DNA of 64,000 bases from assembly GCA_946803715.1 (NCBI GenBank), contig CAMPET010000308.1:8627-72626 (forward strand). The letters are read 5' to 3'. Shown one piece after another: positions 1-13,100 of the stretch (within the stretch, counting starts at the first letter, position 1; each line of letters begins with the position of its first letter). Both the position numbers and the translations under genes were made by a program. Below the pieces are notes generated by a model. It did not search any database. It saw only the letters and a program-made list of their open reading frames with translations, and had not been told where the DNA came from. The DNA comes from Beroe ovata (taxonomy: Eukaryota; Ctenophora; Nuda; Beroida; Beroidae).

Positions 1-31
<31 letters not shown>

Positions 32-753
32 TGCTTCACGCTAAGTATCATACTGTAATTACTCACAGTGGTTTGACTGGCGAGAATTCAATGAGAGGAA
101 GACGTTTCCTCCTGCTACCACTGCCGGCGGAGTCATCGTCCTCATTATTATAATCCTCATCCTCAAATTCCTCTACCTCACAATCCTCCGCGAGGATAGG
201 TGATCCCGTGATCGGGGCATGTGGGTCCGTCGCCGGGACAACACTCTCCGGTACTTGCTGTAGGGAGGAGGGGAGTTATGGTATTGAGAATAAGAACCAT
301 GGACACTGGAGTGCTAATTGTCATGCTAGTGGAGTACTTATATTGAGTAATCAAACTTGCACCGGTCTAACTCCATATTGAGTAGCTCGCTATTATTGAG
401 TAATAGATATAATAATGATGCTCATGTACCTCGGTGTCAGACAAACATCCGGCAACAGGACTTGCAGTCCTCCCCTCGTCAACTGTGATAGACAGCAGGT
501 CTTCTATGTCATGCTTCTGAAACAAGAGACTTCACTGACACTCAGAAATATTGAAGGATTAGGAGATATTAGTCATAAAAAGTGAGATCGAGAGTTCGTG
601 TGTTGATATCAAGAAAAGTTGAAAGTCGTTGTAATTACAATGTTGTCTCACAGCAGTTTTTCACAACTGACTATAACTGAGTGAACTGACTATAAAAACC
701 ACCAACTCACATTGTCAGAGCTTGACGTTGTCACTATAGTGGGAGGAGCAAAC
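1..753. repeat. Diverged second copy of the 1982-2676 segment, ending at an 'n'
   Basis: After a CA tract (1-29), 30-753 matches 1990-2676 with substitutions and small indels, and stops exactly at the n at 754. It carries versions of three minus-strand exons, the last truncated at the n. Probably the other haplotype. The segment in between (755-1981) has no match in the window. Confidence 0.75.
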
Positions 754-1477
754 NACTCCTCAACCTCATGAATAAAGACTATATTTAAACACTACCTATT
801 ATAGTTACTGAATTGAGTCTATTCTCGATAAATTTATCTTTGGTCCTTGTAAAACTTCACAATCGAAAGAACTGCCTGTTGTCATGTTATCAGCAATCGG
901 TAATTAGTAATCATATTCGATTACAGACTGTATGCGAAATTGGGTATCTGATTTCACATGATTTTGAGTTAGTAACCACTGCAAAATATTGTAGAGACGA
1001 GTACACTGAACATAGCTACATAGTCTTCCCATACGTTTCTAAACCAATTGTGCATAAACTTGAAAAAATGTAGCCGATGATTCATGATGTCGAAATGATA
1101 GCATACTCGACAGACGCTTCTAGCAGATCTATAGTTCTATAGCACGCATCATGATAGCATTATCTCAAGGCTAGCACAGCAATCTATATTTTGGGGAATT
1201 TTGGGGAATGAGACTGAGTCCTGCAGCTGCATAGTATCTCCTTGAATTATAATAGTTCATTACATCATTCAGTAGTGATTCATCAGTAGGTAAAATATGC
1301 TGAAGTCAAATAGGGGGATTAATTTATATTCTGAAGTCAAATAGGGGGATTATAAATTATAATTTATATCTATATCGATGTTGTTGCTCGGACTTAAATT
1401 GAAATGCATATCGATTGGGTAATGCCATTACCATGGTGCTATAAATAACTTAAACTATTTGAATCGGGGAACTATCA

Positions 1478-1602
1478 GGGGGCTGGCAAGCCCCCCGCGG
1501 CATCTGTAGCTAATGTTGAACGTGCGAGCAAAAAGGGCCCGAAGGGCCCTTTTTGCGAGCTCGGTCACCGAGGAGGCCCGAAGGGCCGACTCGGTGAGCT
1601 TG
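1478..1602. other. Cluster of three GC-rich hairpins
   Basis: Successive inverted repeats in AT-rich surroundings: gggggctggcaagccccc (1480-1497), aaaaagggcccgaagggccc with a closing ttttt (1530-1554), and a long stem from gagctcggtcaccgag to ctcggtgagc enclosing ggcccgaagggcc (1557-1600). GGCCCGAAGGGCC occurs twice. Purpose unknown. Confidence 0.6.
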
Positions 1603-2019
1603 ATGCGTTTATGTAACGCGCGAAAAGCTGCGGCGCTTGCCAGACCCTACTATATGTTTTTNGTTTGTTCTTAGATTTCTTTCTAAAAATAGTTCCGGTC
1701 AGTTTGTTCCTCTCAAACGCCCCGCCCTTTTTGCCTTCTGGCGTCGAGGTAGCAACAGGTTTCGACACATTCTCAAGATTCAACTGTCGCTTGCTCGACG
1801 TTCGAGCCCACCAGATTTTGCTAGAGATTCAACATTCAATATTATCATAGTCAACAGCTCAGGAACAGTTCAATAATCAATATTATGAGCAGGGAAAGAA
1901 ACATCTCAACTCAAACAGCAAGAACTGTTCACGCACTATCCCACAGCTTCACTCACCACATCTTCACTCACCACACAAACACACACACACAATGCTTCAC
2001 GCTAAGTATCACACTGTAA

Positions 2020-3050
2020 TTACTCACAGCGGCTTGACTGGCGAGAATTCAATAAGAGGAAGACGTTTCCTCCTGCTACCACTGCCGGCAGAGTCATCGT
2101 CCTCATTATAATCCTCATCCTCAAATTCCTCAACCTCACAATCCTCCGCGAGGATAGGTGGTCCCGTGAGAGATGGGTCCGAGGCCGGGACAATACTCTC
2201 CGGTACTTGCTGTAGGGAGGAGGGGAATTATAGCATTGAGAATATGAACCATGGAGACTGGAGTGCTAATTGTCATGCTAGTGGAGTATTTATATTGAGT
2301 GATCAAACTTGCACCAGTCCAACTACATATTGAGTAGCTCGCTATTATTGAGTAATGGATATAATAATGTACCTCGGTGTCGGACAAACATCCGGCAACA
2401 GGACTGGCAGTTCTCCCCTCGTCAACTGTGATAGACAGCAGGTCTTCTATGTCATGCTTCTGAAACAAGAGACTTCACTGACACTCAGAAATATTGAAGG
2501 ATTAGGAGATATTTTTCATAAAAAGTGAGGTTGAGTGTTCATGTGTTGATATCAAGAAAAGTTGAAATTCGTTGTAGTTACACTATTGTCTCACAACAGG
2601 TTTCCACAACTGACTATAAAAACCACCAACTCACATTGTCGGAGCTTGACGTTGTCACTATAGTGGGAGGAGCAAACTCCATCAATCCCTCTATCCCATC
2701 TTCAGACTTCGGTTCTGAAGGAGAGACATTCATAGGTATTGCGTTGATAACACGTCGTCTTGTTCTCAGTTTTCAATTTAAATTTGAAGGGAATGTAAAC
2801 TTTATGTGGAAACAAGCTCGATGATATCCATTCAGATAGATGCTAACCATTATCGACGAAGTTATCAAAGAGGGTCCGCTTTGCAATGGGTGGCGTTGAC
2901 CATGATGCAAGCTGGTCAGCCAAGTTTCCATCACTGCCACGTTTGGGAGTGTTTCTGAAGGAGTCATCGAACACTGCCCATGCTTCATTGCCTTCTTTCG
3001 ACTCTGGAGATGAGATCTTTACGGAAAGAGAATTTCGGATCATTCTAAAT
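2020..3050 (-). CDS. Chain of linker-like exons with WAVF and DLL motifs, likely adaptor continuation
   Basis: Four consecutive minus-strand exons fit in phase. About 2842-3020 contains EAWAVFDDSF and LFDNFVDN. About 2631-2719 is EPKSEDGIEGLMEFAPPTIV. About 2380-2466 is KHDIEDLLSITVDEGR. About 2020-2216 is an acidic stretch ending SRRKRLPLIEFSPVKPL before a GTGAGT donor. Acceptors have clear pyrimidine tracts (ctccttcag, tcttgtttcag, cctccctacag). WxxF is an AP-2 alpha-ear ligand and DLL a clathrin-box-like motif, so an endocytic adaptor is likely; continuation of the FCHO gene is inference. The last two exons recur at 1-530 in a diverged copy whose differences stay in frame. A further candidate exon at about 3847-4010 (ELTVSPDPAPKTTFP, donor GTAGGT) lies between this chain and the exon at 8.7-9.5 kb, but its phase does not fit. 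Confidence 0.55.
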
Positions 3051-4010
3051 CGGATTCGATAAACAGATCATAGGTAACCCAATCATTAATGTTTTCTATT
3101 CTACCAAGCATAATCGAAAACATTGCTCTCCAATCCAAGGAAAATCAATTTCCTTTGAATCATTGTGACTGAATCAAGATCATACATTTGGCTTCTACGT
3201 AATCAAAAAAATCATTTTGCAACAAGAATTATATTTTGTTGAACTTGTGTGTGGACCAAGAAATTCTATATAAAAAGTTATGAAGCAGTATTGTGGTGAA
3301 AATGGTATGATTACTGCAAAGTATTGTTATAGCGTGTAGACAACTTTTACGAAAAAAATCAGGTATGCGAAGTATCTAAGTTTTTCATAGTGTGTCGTAA
3401 TTACAAGAAGCTTGTACCTGGCCCAAAAAGCTCTATTCATGATTCAAAGAAATGCAGCCCAACCTATATCAAGTAATTCCTCTATAAGCGCTTCCTCGAT
3501 CATAACCTCAGTTATAGACTCTTCTGATAATAAATCATCGTGAAATCTTTCACCTATGTTTATAGGTAAAAATTGAACACTAGTTCAACTATCTATAGTT
3601 TCTGACAAAAACCCATCAACCCACTTCTTCCTACCAAATATAGACAAGTGAAAGGCTCAATTACTGAGGTTTGCAATATAACTGAGGTTTGCAAACTCGA
3701 ACGCACGGAATTCCACATACCCTTGCCTTTACACGAAGGACCTCATAATACTATCATAGTTCATACTCCCCTAATTTCTCTCTCTAAGGACTAACTCTAA
3801 CCACCCTTCCCGAAAAACCCCGCATACCATGTGCACCACCTACCTGCTGCTGGAAAACTCCGTACAGAATCGCGGTTACTATCGAGATTTCCCGATACTG
3901 ACTTTGCACGTGGTGTGTTAAATGTCGTGGGGAATGTCGTCTTGGGAGCGGGGTCCGGGGAGACAGTCAACTCGACCAGTGAGTGTGAGTAGGCTGGGGA
4001 GTTGAGAGTT

Positions 4011-4055
4011 GTTACCATGGTAACATCATTACCACGTGTGTGTTACCGTGGTAAC
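4011..4055. promoter_or_regulatory. Two RFX X-box-like palindromes in tandem
   Basis: gttaccatggtaac (4011-4024) and gttaccgtggtaac (4042-4055) are each followed by atcattaccacg, forming a 31-bp direct repeat; a third partial copy (gttaccat) follows at 4073. The half-sites match the RFX consensus. They lie beside a candidate minus-strand exon. Confidence 0.4.
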
Positions 4056-6491
4056 ATCATTACCACGAGAGTGTTACCATAGGGGAGAGAGAGACTGGAT
4101 GTTACCAAGAGAGCGTGTGAATGGTTCATAGATCATATTCCAGAAATGTTCCCAACTATAGCGGAATATTGAGCAGTAGCTGTCAAATAGCGTGAGTAGC
4201 GAGGTAAATATCTCATTTGAACCAGCTTAGTGTCAACCAGCTAAGTGTCAACCAGCTTAGTGTCAACCATGGCATTATGTGTTTCTAAACTACAGCCCCA
4301 TAATTCACCGCGTGACCTAGGTCCTTGAAGCGAAGCATTAGGTACCGAAATTTGATGAAGCATACCCCATCATAAATAAACCGCTGTCTGTTTAGGCTTC
4401 GCGATAGGTTCCGGTGTTTATTTATGCCAGGAATTCACAGCGTCACTGTCCAGAACCACTGGTTGTCGAGTGAGTGACGTTAATCTATCAAATTGATCGC
4501 TAGACATGGTTTAAGTATAATGATATGAGAATTCAGAATATGTATCCTGCGAATGAAATGGATTATTAGAATTCCACACCACGGTAGTCAGTTATGTCAT
4601 GATTCCTTTGAGCTCAAATCAGGCACGCATAGCATGGGAATAACATGGGAAAAATGAACAGAGCTCTATTGTCTGAAAGCAACAGTCAATGAAATTGGAA
4701 AAAGCTTCGCACACGTAGATTAGTACTTATTCTTTTATTACCCCAGCAAAAAGTTTCTAATTCGATGATGGCTTAACATAATGTGAAGCAAATACTGTAG
4801 ACTTGGTGGCTGCATTAATCCATGCCAAAAACGGCGAATAGCCAACCAAAAAAAGGCAAAAACCTCATAATTGATCTAACACAATAGTTGGGGAAAAGCA
4901 GCAGGATGTTTTTAAATGCAACATGTGCTGCTACAGATGAATAGAAAAAGCAGGAGAATGTGTTTGAATGCGCGCGTCACTTCAGTTTACCAGTATCTGC
5001 AGTCAGGTGAATGTTGTTGCATGATATAGTCCGCCGTTCCAATGGAGTGCTTCTCTGCACCTTCACTGCGAGGATGATCGACCGATGAAACCGTGCGTTT
5101 TATTGTGGAGACTGGTACGTTTTTGTGAAAATTCGTGCGTTTTCGTGGAGATTCGTGCGTTTTGTTGTGTATGAGATGTTTGGAATGCCGATGCTTCACA
5201 GCGGAAACTCAGTGTAACCTCATAGTGTACTATATATGAGTTATAATAACAAGGAATGTAAACAATGTACTATTGACCAGTGAGGTCATCGTATTGTGCA
5301 ACACAAACAATTGATTATTGAGACGAGTCAGAAGCGAGTACACAGTATTGAACGGGAATGCAATTTTAGAAGGCTCGAAATCAGACTGGAAGACGTTGTT
5401 TCTGCTATCATTTCTATTTATATGAGAATATTTTTAACTTGATGCGCTATTGGATGAGCTCTTTTGGACTGCTTGGCAAGAAATCAAATAACAAATTATA
5501 CACGTCGCTGAAGTCTAAACACTAGGCGTGTTATACGCATCGCTAGGCGTGTGACGAATGACTAAGTACATACACTGTGTATGTACTGTGTGTGTGCGTG
5601 TGTGTGCGTTTTCCTTCTTTATTCGTGAATTAATTTACAGCATATTATGTTTTTTCTTATCTCTCGAAATCTAAGTTATACCAAAATTGCAGACAGGAAG
5701 ATAATATAACCTCATTCTCATTTCCTATCTCTCTGGATCAAAGTAAAACCTCAGATGTAGAGACAGGGACGAAAAAACTATTCCATCAAAATTACGTCTG
5801 GCAGAATTACATGTCTGGCAAGAAGGCGACTTCATCAAAATTCCCCCTCCTTTGGATAAAAATTGGTGTTGTGAGAGCCATGTCAGTGAAATATCGCACG
5901 ATTTTGTACACAGAGTACACGGTACACGGCTATGAGCAATGAGTTTGGACCATTTTCCAGTTTTCTACATGAAGCGATGCTATTAACTAGGCACACATAA
6001 ACTGGACACTCGTACAATCTATAATTGCTAAATTGGAATGTAATTATGACTCTGCCTAAAATTGCCTCTACTTGCGCAGGATAAGTTTTGGATAGGGTGT
6101 TTCCCACCACATTTAGAAGAACTAGAACTTCTCTTCCTATCGGAATACAAAACCTCATTTTTGACAGCAAGACCCAGCAATTGCCTCTCCCTACTAAGCG
6201 TTAGATCTATACACAAATACTTCATATGTTAATGATAATGACCGGCTATAATGACCGACAAATGCACCTGGATCAACCCACCTGGCTTCCTACAAGTGAG
6301 CACTGTACAGTGTACAGGTGTAGTCTTATCACGTAGTATATTATACTGTGTTATAGGAACTGACTACTGAGTGTGAGATACACAAACTGTACATTTGGAG
6401 ATAGCATAGGAAGTATAGCTAGGTGTGGAGAAGACAGACAAAAACACGGACAGTTCACCCAGATGTAGTATGCTCCTATTCGGTAGAATAG
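4056..6491. other. No gene recognised; short tandem repeat
   Basis: Probably intronic. It contains a short tandem repeat at about 4225-4268 (gtgtcaaccagctta, three and a half copies) and unassigned minus-strand frames at 4987-5199 and 5883-6225 without convincing splice partners. Confidence 0.5.
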
Positions 6492-9212
6492 AAGCATACT
6501 CGACTCCCTACGGATGGGATATACGTCACACGCGTACACACACACAGTCAAGACTTACATCATGATTTAAAGAGTTTCTATCGAAGTGCTCTGGGTGCAT
6601 ATGACGTCGCATTTCGCAATCATTATTATCCCAAATACGACATTGAGATGGCCACTTCTCACCGTGGGATGTAGGAGCTGAGAATGCAATTTTGGTACTT
6701 AGGTACTCGAGTCTACATCCAGTTGCAACTCAATAGAGTGTATGGCTAGCTAATAATAGCTCAACTATAGACATAAATTTGGACACTCTTAAGTTGAAAT
6801 GTGTTCATAAACTTGCATCACGATGCAAATACCTTCATTCTACATTATATCTCTCTCTGTGATACTGTCCGTGTGTGTATTGCATTATTTACATAACAAA
6901 GCGCGACGGCCCAGAACTCATCATCATAGTACACTCAAAACATCACTCTGAGCGAGCGAGAGAGTATCTAAAACAAGCCTTTGTGATCAAGAGTCAGAGA
7001 GTGAAACGCAACACACTCAGGTCACACTCACTCACTCACACACACACACACACACTCACACACACACACACACACACTCACTCACTCACACTTAACCACA
7101 CACAGTGGTTTCATCAGCATTCAAACGGTTTCCATTGAAGTGCTTTAATAAGGCAACTTTTCCAACGCGTGACCCCACAAAAGAAGAAGTTTTGAGGCAG
7201 CGTTCGTTCCATTGGCAGGATTTGAATTACATTTTGTGGATACTGGATAACGCTCCAGCTTTTATTGTAACACTATTATTACTCTCGAACAAACTTACCA
7301 CCCAACCAACCCCCACGGTTGTGTACCTTTCATGCATTCTGTTCTTGGTGTATCATCACAAGACGGCGTGTTAGTGCCCATACTTTTCGAGCTGTGGGCT
7401 TTCCTCAACACCTGCTGTCTTAGGGAAACGTTGGAGTTCAGATTGCCCGTCGATTTCGAGGACCGTTTCTTGATACGGAAAAACCGGGACCATTTCGATT
7501 TCTTGACAGGACTCGGTGGTGTTTTGGTGACGGATGCTTCTTCATCGGTCACGGGGGTTGGTTCGGTTGTATCGAATAAAGAGACCGTTGCCGATGTTGG
7601 CATCATTTTAGGTGTGGGATATGTTAGTGACTCACTAAATGGCTTTGAGAAGACTATGAGTTCAGGTGAGCTGTTTGAATCAAATACTTGCATGTCTTTT
7701 CCGGCGGAGAATGCATCACTTTCAAAAGGAGTTGTAAGTTTTGCCGGAAGTGAGTTAGAGTCCTCTGATCGGGAACTAGAGGTAGTCATGATACTGGAAT
7801 CCGATCCAGACATTCCTCGCATCGAGGATAAGTTGAGTTTCGGTATCGCAANAAGCATACTCGACTCCCTACGGATGGGATATACGTCACACGCGTACAC
7901 ACACACAGTCAAGACTTACATCATGATTTAAAGAGTTTCTATCGAAGTGCTCTGGGTGCATATGACGTCGCATTTCGCAATCATTATTATCCCAAATACG
8001 ACATTGAGATGGCCACTTCTCACCGTGGGATGTAGGAGCTGAGAATGCAATTTTGGTACTTAGGTACTCGAGTCTACATCCAGTTGCAACTCAATAGAGT
8101 GTATGGCTAGCTAATAATAGCTCAACTATAGACATAAATTTGGACACTCTTAAGTTGAAATGTGTTCATAAACTTGCATCACGATGCAAATACCTTCATT
8201 CTACATTATATCTCTCTCTGTGATACTGTCCGTGTGTGTATTGCATTATTTACATAACAAAGCGCGACGGCCCAGAACTCATCATCATAGTACACTCAAA
8301 ACATCACTCTGAGCGAGCGAGAGAGTATCTAAAACAAGCCTTTGTGATCAAGAGTCAGAGAGTGAAACGCAACACACTCAGGTCACACTCACTCACTCAC
8401 ACACACACACACACACTCACACACACACACACACACACTCACTCACTCACACTTAACCACACACAGTGGTTTCATCAGCATTCAAACGGTTTCCATTGAA
8501 GTGCTTTAATAAGGCAACTTTTCCAACGCGTGACCCCACAAAAGAAGAAGTTTTGAGGCAGCGTTCGTTCCATTGGCAGGATTTGAATTACATTTTGTGG
8601 ATACTGGATAACGCTCCAGCTTTTATTGTAACACTATTATTACTCTCGAACAAACTTACCACCCAACCAACCCCCACGGTTGTGTACCTTTCATGCATTC
8701 TGTTCTTGGTGTATCATCACAAGACGGCGTGTTAGTGCCCATACTTTTCGAGCTGTGGGCTTTCCTCAACACCTGCTGTCTTAGGGAAACGTTGGAGTTC
8801 AGATTGCCCGTCGATTTCGAGGACCGTTTCTTGATACGGAAAAACCGGGACCATTTCGATTTCTTGACAGGACTCGGTGGTGTTTTGGTGACGGATGCTT
8901 CTTCATCGGTCACGGGGGTTGGTTCGGTTGTATCGAATAAAGAGACCGTTGCCGATGTTGGCATCATTTTAGGTGTGGGATATGTTAGTGACTCACTAAA
9001 TGGCTTTGAGAAGACTATGAGTTCAGGTGAGCTGTTTGAATCAAATACTTGCATGTCTTTTCCGGCGGAGAATGCATCACTTTCAAAAGGAGTTGTAAGT
9101 TTTGCCGGAAGTGAGTTAGAGTCCTCTGATCGGGAACTAGAGGTAGTCATGATACTGGAATCCGATCCAGACATTCCTCGCATCGAGGATAAGTTGAGTT
9201 TCGGTATCGCAA
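6492..9212. repeat. Identical 1360-bp tandem copies joined at an 'n'
   Basis: 6492-7851 and 7853-9212 appear identical throughout, including a complex CA tract (7036-7085 and 8397-8446), with a constant offset of 1361. The junction is a single n at 7852. This is an unmerged contig overlap; the first copy truncates the Ser-rich exon. Confidence 0.9.
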
Positions 9213-9496
9213 TTTCATAATGATGATGATGATCACTCGGAATTACAAATTTGTTGTGCAGAGTGATGTCTGATGAATCGTCGCTGATGAGACCAGGCAT
9301 GTCAGAGTATGAAGTGATGTCTGATGTGAGAGATGTTCTAGAGCTGGAACATGTTGTTGATAAGCAAGAATCATCGGGGTTTGATACAACGAATGGATTG
9401 GAAGCCACCGCATGGTACTCTGATCTCTGTTCGATGAATGGATTAGGGAAATATGCGATATCACAACTCCTTGATGACATCAGTGGTTCGGATTGA
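8660..9496 (-). CDS. Ser-rich exon with NPF motifs, probable FCHO linker exon
   Basis: A long open minus-strand exon of about 279 codons runs from a pyrimidine-tract acceptor (cccttcacag) to a strong GTAAGT donor. It has no globular domain. It is Ser/Thr-rich and contains two NPF tripeptides near its start (YFPNPFIE and ASNPFVV), the ligand of EH domains in Eps15 and intersectin, and a basic patch (KKSKWSRFFRIKKRS). It lies downstream of the FCHO exons on the same strand and its content suits an endocytic adaptor linker. However, its phase (one leading base) does not match the end of the exon at 10101-10269 (phase 1), so an exon between them is missing or this belongs to another gene. A truncated identical copy lies at 7299-7851 because of the assembly duplication. 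Confidence 0.55.
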
Positions 9497-10100
9497 CTGT
9501 GAAGGGGTGATGATGGAGTGTGTGTGCGTGATGTCTGAGCGTGAGTGCTTGATGCGTGAGTGTGAGTGCGTGACGTGTGGCGTGACCTTGATTCGTGACC
9601 TGTGGATCAATAAAAAGTTAGGTCAATGAGAATATATATTTACGGTCTCACTCGAGAGGTATTGTTCATAATTTGTACAGTACATTCTAATTATGAAGTT
9701 ATGCGTTATGCACATATATTCCGGGTTGATAAAAATGTGGTACGTGAAACGCTGCCTTACCTAATTGAATGCAAATATATGCGTGTGACGAAATCAAGGG
9801 CTGGACATTGGACAATATGATAAGTTCATGTGTACCTATTGAAATTTGCTTGTAATCACGGATCAAAGATGTAATGACAAAGAATCACTAAGAGAAAAAA
9901 TGCTGACATGGTCAATCAAGATTCATGTTCGAAACGTCACGCCAAATCAGTAGTGCATTGGATTAGGTACGTTTTACAATATTATCGATGGAGGAGAAAC
10001 GGTGATATGAACAGTAAATAGGATCAAGAACTAATATGAATACTCTGAGTAATTAAGTAATTAGTCACATTCCGGACTAGACCACACGGAAAGTACTCAC

Positions 10101-13100
10101 TATTGAAGAGTTGGGGGTTGTGGGTTTTAGACCGATCCCTGTGGTAAGTGTTAGGAGAAAGACAGGAGAGGGTGAGTTTCTCTGTTGCCCTCCGCAAATC
10201 TTCCTCAGTTGGCTGCTCCATCTTACCACTACCGGAATCTTCAGTGTTCCGAATTTTGATAGTACGGACCTGAAATTTCAGGTTCAAAGCCGTGCAATTG
10301 AGTTCCTGACCTCTATTGACGCGTCTATTTTCATGAAATTAGACGCGTCAATAGAACTTAAGAACTCAATTTCACGGCTTTGTTAATCGCATCTACCCAC
10401 TCACCTTGGCTATGACCCCTCCCTCCTCACCCCTCCCCTCCCTCCTCGCCCCTCCCCCTCACTCCTCCCTCCTCACTCCCCCTCCCCCGCCCTNAACCCC
10501 CTCCTCCTCACTATCATCGTCCTCCTCACCCTCCCCCTCGTCGGAGCTGAAGTACGCTGTGGCGTGTCGGTCGTAGAAGTCCTGCTCGCTCCTCGGACCG
10601 CCACTCTCGTGCTCCGATACGGACTTCTCGGAGGCGTCGTCACCTCCCGTTCCGCCGCCATTCTCCTGTTCCTCCGTTTTGCTGGCGGAATTGGGTCGGC
10701 CGGTTGTTTTCAGAGTGATTATCAAAAGAAAAGGCGAATAAACTATCCCTAAGAAATCCAAGTATTCGAGTTATCAGATCCAAGGAAGACGAATCATTTT
10801 CTGAGGAATCGTCTATCGATCATGTTAAACAAACCTGTCCACGCTCTTTGTATCAGCTTCATTCTTATTCTTGGGTGCTTTTTTCGGTTTACCAGCTTTG
10901 ATCATTTTCCTAAGTGCCTTCATCGAGACCACATTGGTCATGGCAAGTGTCATGGAGTTCATGTTTGGCGGTGCTGATACAGTTGTAGCGTTGTTCGCGT
11001 TGGGAAGAGAGCTAACTGATCCGCTGTCACTGTGGGAAACGGGGGCGTTAGTAATTGGGGAATCGGGGTGCTAGAGTTAGGGGGGGTCGGTCTTAGGGGG
11101 TGTCAGAGACTTAGGGATGGAGATTGGAGAGGGTATGTATAAAGGGAGGGAGAGCTAAGAGATATTGTGTGAAAGAGGAGTTGGTTAATGGTTAATTCTA
11201 GAGAAAACATCTCACACCAATTTGATGAGCGGTTTATCAACCATATCAATACCAAGGTATTGTAGGAGTACAAAACTGGTGATAATTGACATAGATTCCA
11301 CAACACTTATAGCTTTATAGACACAATTATAGTTGATCATGCCCTTACTTAATTGGCCAATCATCTGATTAACAATAGATCAACATAATATCCATGATCA
11401 TAACGACAATTCTTGATCAAACCCTCCAATATAAAATATTATTCCAACACTACTTCCGCTATGCCCGTCTTCAACAAGAGCTGTGCGCGTCTAGGGTTAC
11501 AGTAACATGATCTTACACACGTCTCCCCCTCTTGTACCACAGAGATAACGATTGTAGGAAGGAATGGGGATTTGGCAGCTGTTACTTGTCAGTCACGAGT
11601 AGAACACTCACACGAAGATACAGATTTATATGAATACTCGTTACACGTCATACAGCTATTATAGACAAAGTATGGGTACCTTTGGTGTATATGTGAGAAG
11701 AAGCTCTTGAAATCGCGCCTTTTCAAGAATCAAAATTTGACTGGATTTACGCAAGGCAGCGAAATCGAGTGATCACAACACTAAGCTCACCGTATAATAA
11801 TCATCAGCGTGTTCTGCTTATTTGAACGAAAGTAAGGAATCGTGAAAAACAGGAATATTTATCAAAACACAAGAGAAATGCGCACGTGTTTATCACCGAA
11901 AAGAGCTCTCAGTGATCACACGGTTGTTGCAATAATACGGAACATATGGCGACAATATGCACCATGACTAATGCCGAGTTTGTAAGACGTGTGTAGAGAA
12001 GAAAGTGTTAATTGGAAATATGTTGTTGAATGTCGCCTGATGAGGTATAAATGGGCATTCATAGATATGTCAGCGAATATAAGAATAGCACATTCATGTA
12101 TTCTGACACTTGCGAGGGTCTGTTGGATTATAGGAGTTACGTCGACTGATAATTCATGATGATGATGATTCGTAATGATGATTTGTAATCTGTATGATGA
12201 TTCTTGATCGAATTGGTGTACATTCATGTTTGGAAGATTTGGTCACAGTTTGGTTCACGTGTTACGCTCACATGTTCACAATACACAATAATTGCACTGC
12301 TATACCCAGGGGCAATCTCCCACACTGAAATTAGCGTCAATTCACAACACATAAATCAGATAGCTTCTCTATCCTATTGATTCTTTACGACATTTGTTTA
12401 CACCACATGATACTGACACAATTCCACATTCCGCGTCATGGTCAACACGTTTTCATCTACCTAGCAGCAACAGAATCTTTAACAGCTTCCTCCATCGCCT
12501 CTTGTCTCTCTTCTTCTTGATCCGTATTATCGCCAACACACATCCTGACTATCTTACTTGCCGACTTGTTACTCTTCTGTGACTTGTTACTTCTCTGGGA
12601 CATGTTACTCCGCACAGAACGGTTACTACAGATCGAGTGCTGGGAGTCTTGTCTCTTGATCCGGTCCGGTGAGAACTGCCCGGCCCTGACCCGGACCAAG
12701 GTATCCGGTGAGGTGGGCGTGGTCCGGGGGGTGGGCGTGGTCCGTGAATGTGTAGATGAGGAGGACGAACTCTTTGACGAGATCGACGAGTTCTGTTTCC
12801 GAGTTATCGTACGAGGAGACTCCGCAACTTTGTCCTTTGCCCAGCCTATTCTCGGACTTTCACCCGATCGTTTCTGTTTTCTTGGCGATGGAACTGCCAC
12901 AGATCCACACCGGGGTGGTACCGGAGGAGGTGGACTCTTGATGACGTCATCTTCTGTCAGGTCAAGTAGGTCGCGTGTTCGAGCGAGGACAGGCGAGTGC
13001 CTTGCCGATTCTCGTGATGCCAGGTCACGTCGGACCGGCTTCGGCCTAGCTCCGAGACTCTTAGAGCGGGTGTAGGGGCTAGCAGCGGCAGCTGAGGTAA

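Noticed and set aside
755-1981. Minus-strand frame at 1565-1783 (with VATSTPEGKKGGAFERNK) as an exon
   Set aside because: It looks plausible in composition but contains an n, has no clear donor and runs into GC hairpins; not enough to call.
6875-9220. Tandem duplicated open frames on both strands, looking like paired paralogues
   Set aside because: The copies are identical and abut at a single n, so this is an assembly overlap. The plus-strand frames are antisense shadows of the Ser-rich exon, or translated CA repeat.
12566-13075. 169-codon plus-strand frame
   Set aside because: Antisense to the Ser/Arg-rich FCHO linker exon, whose frame, splice sites and phase fit the host gene.
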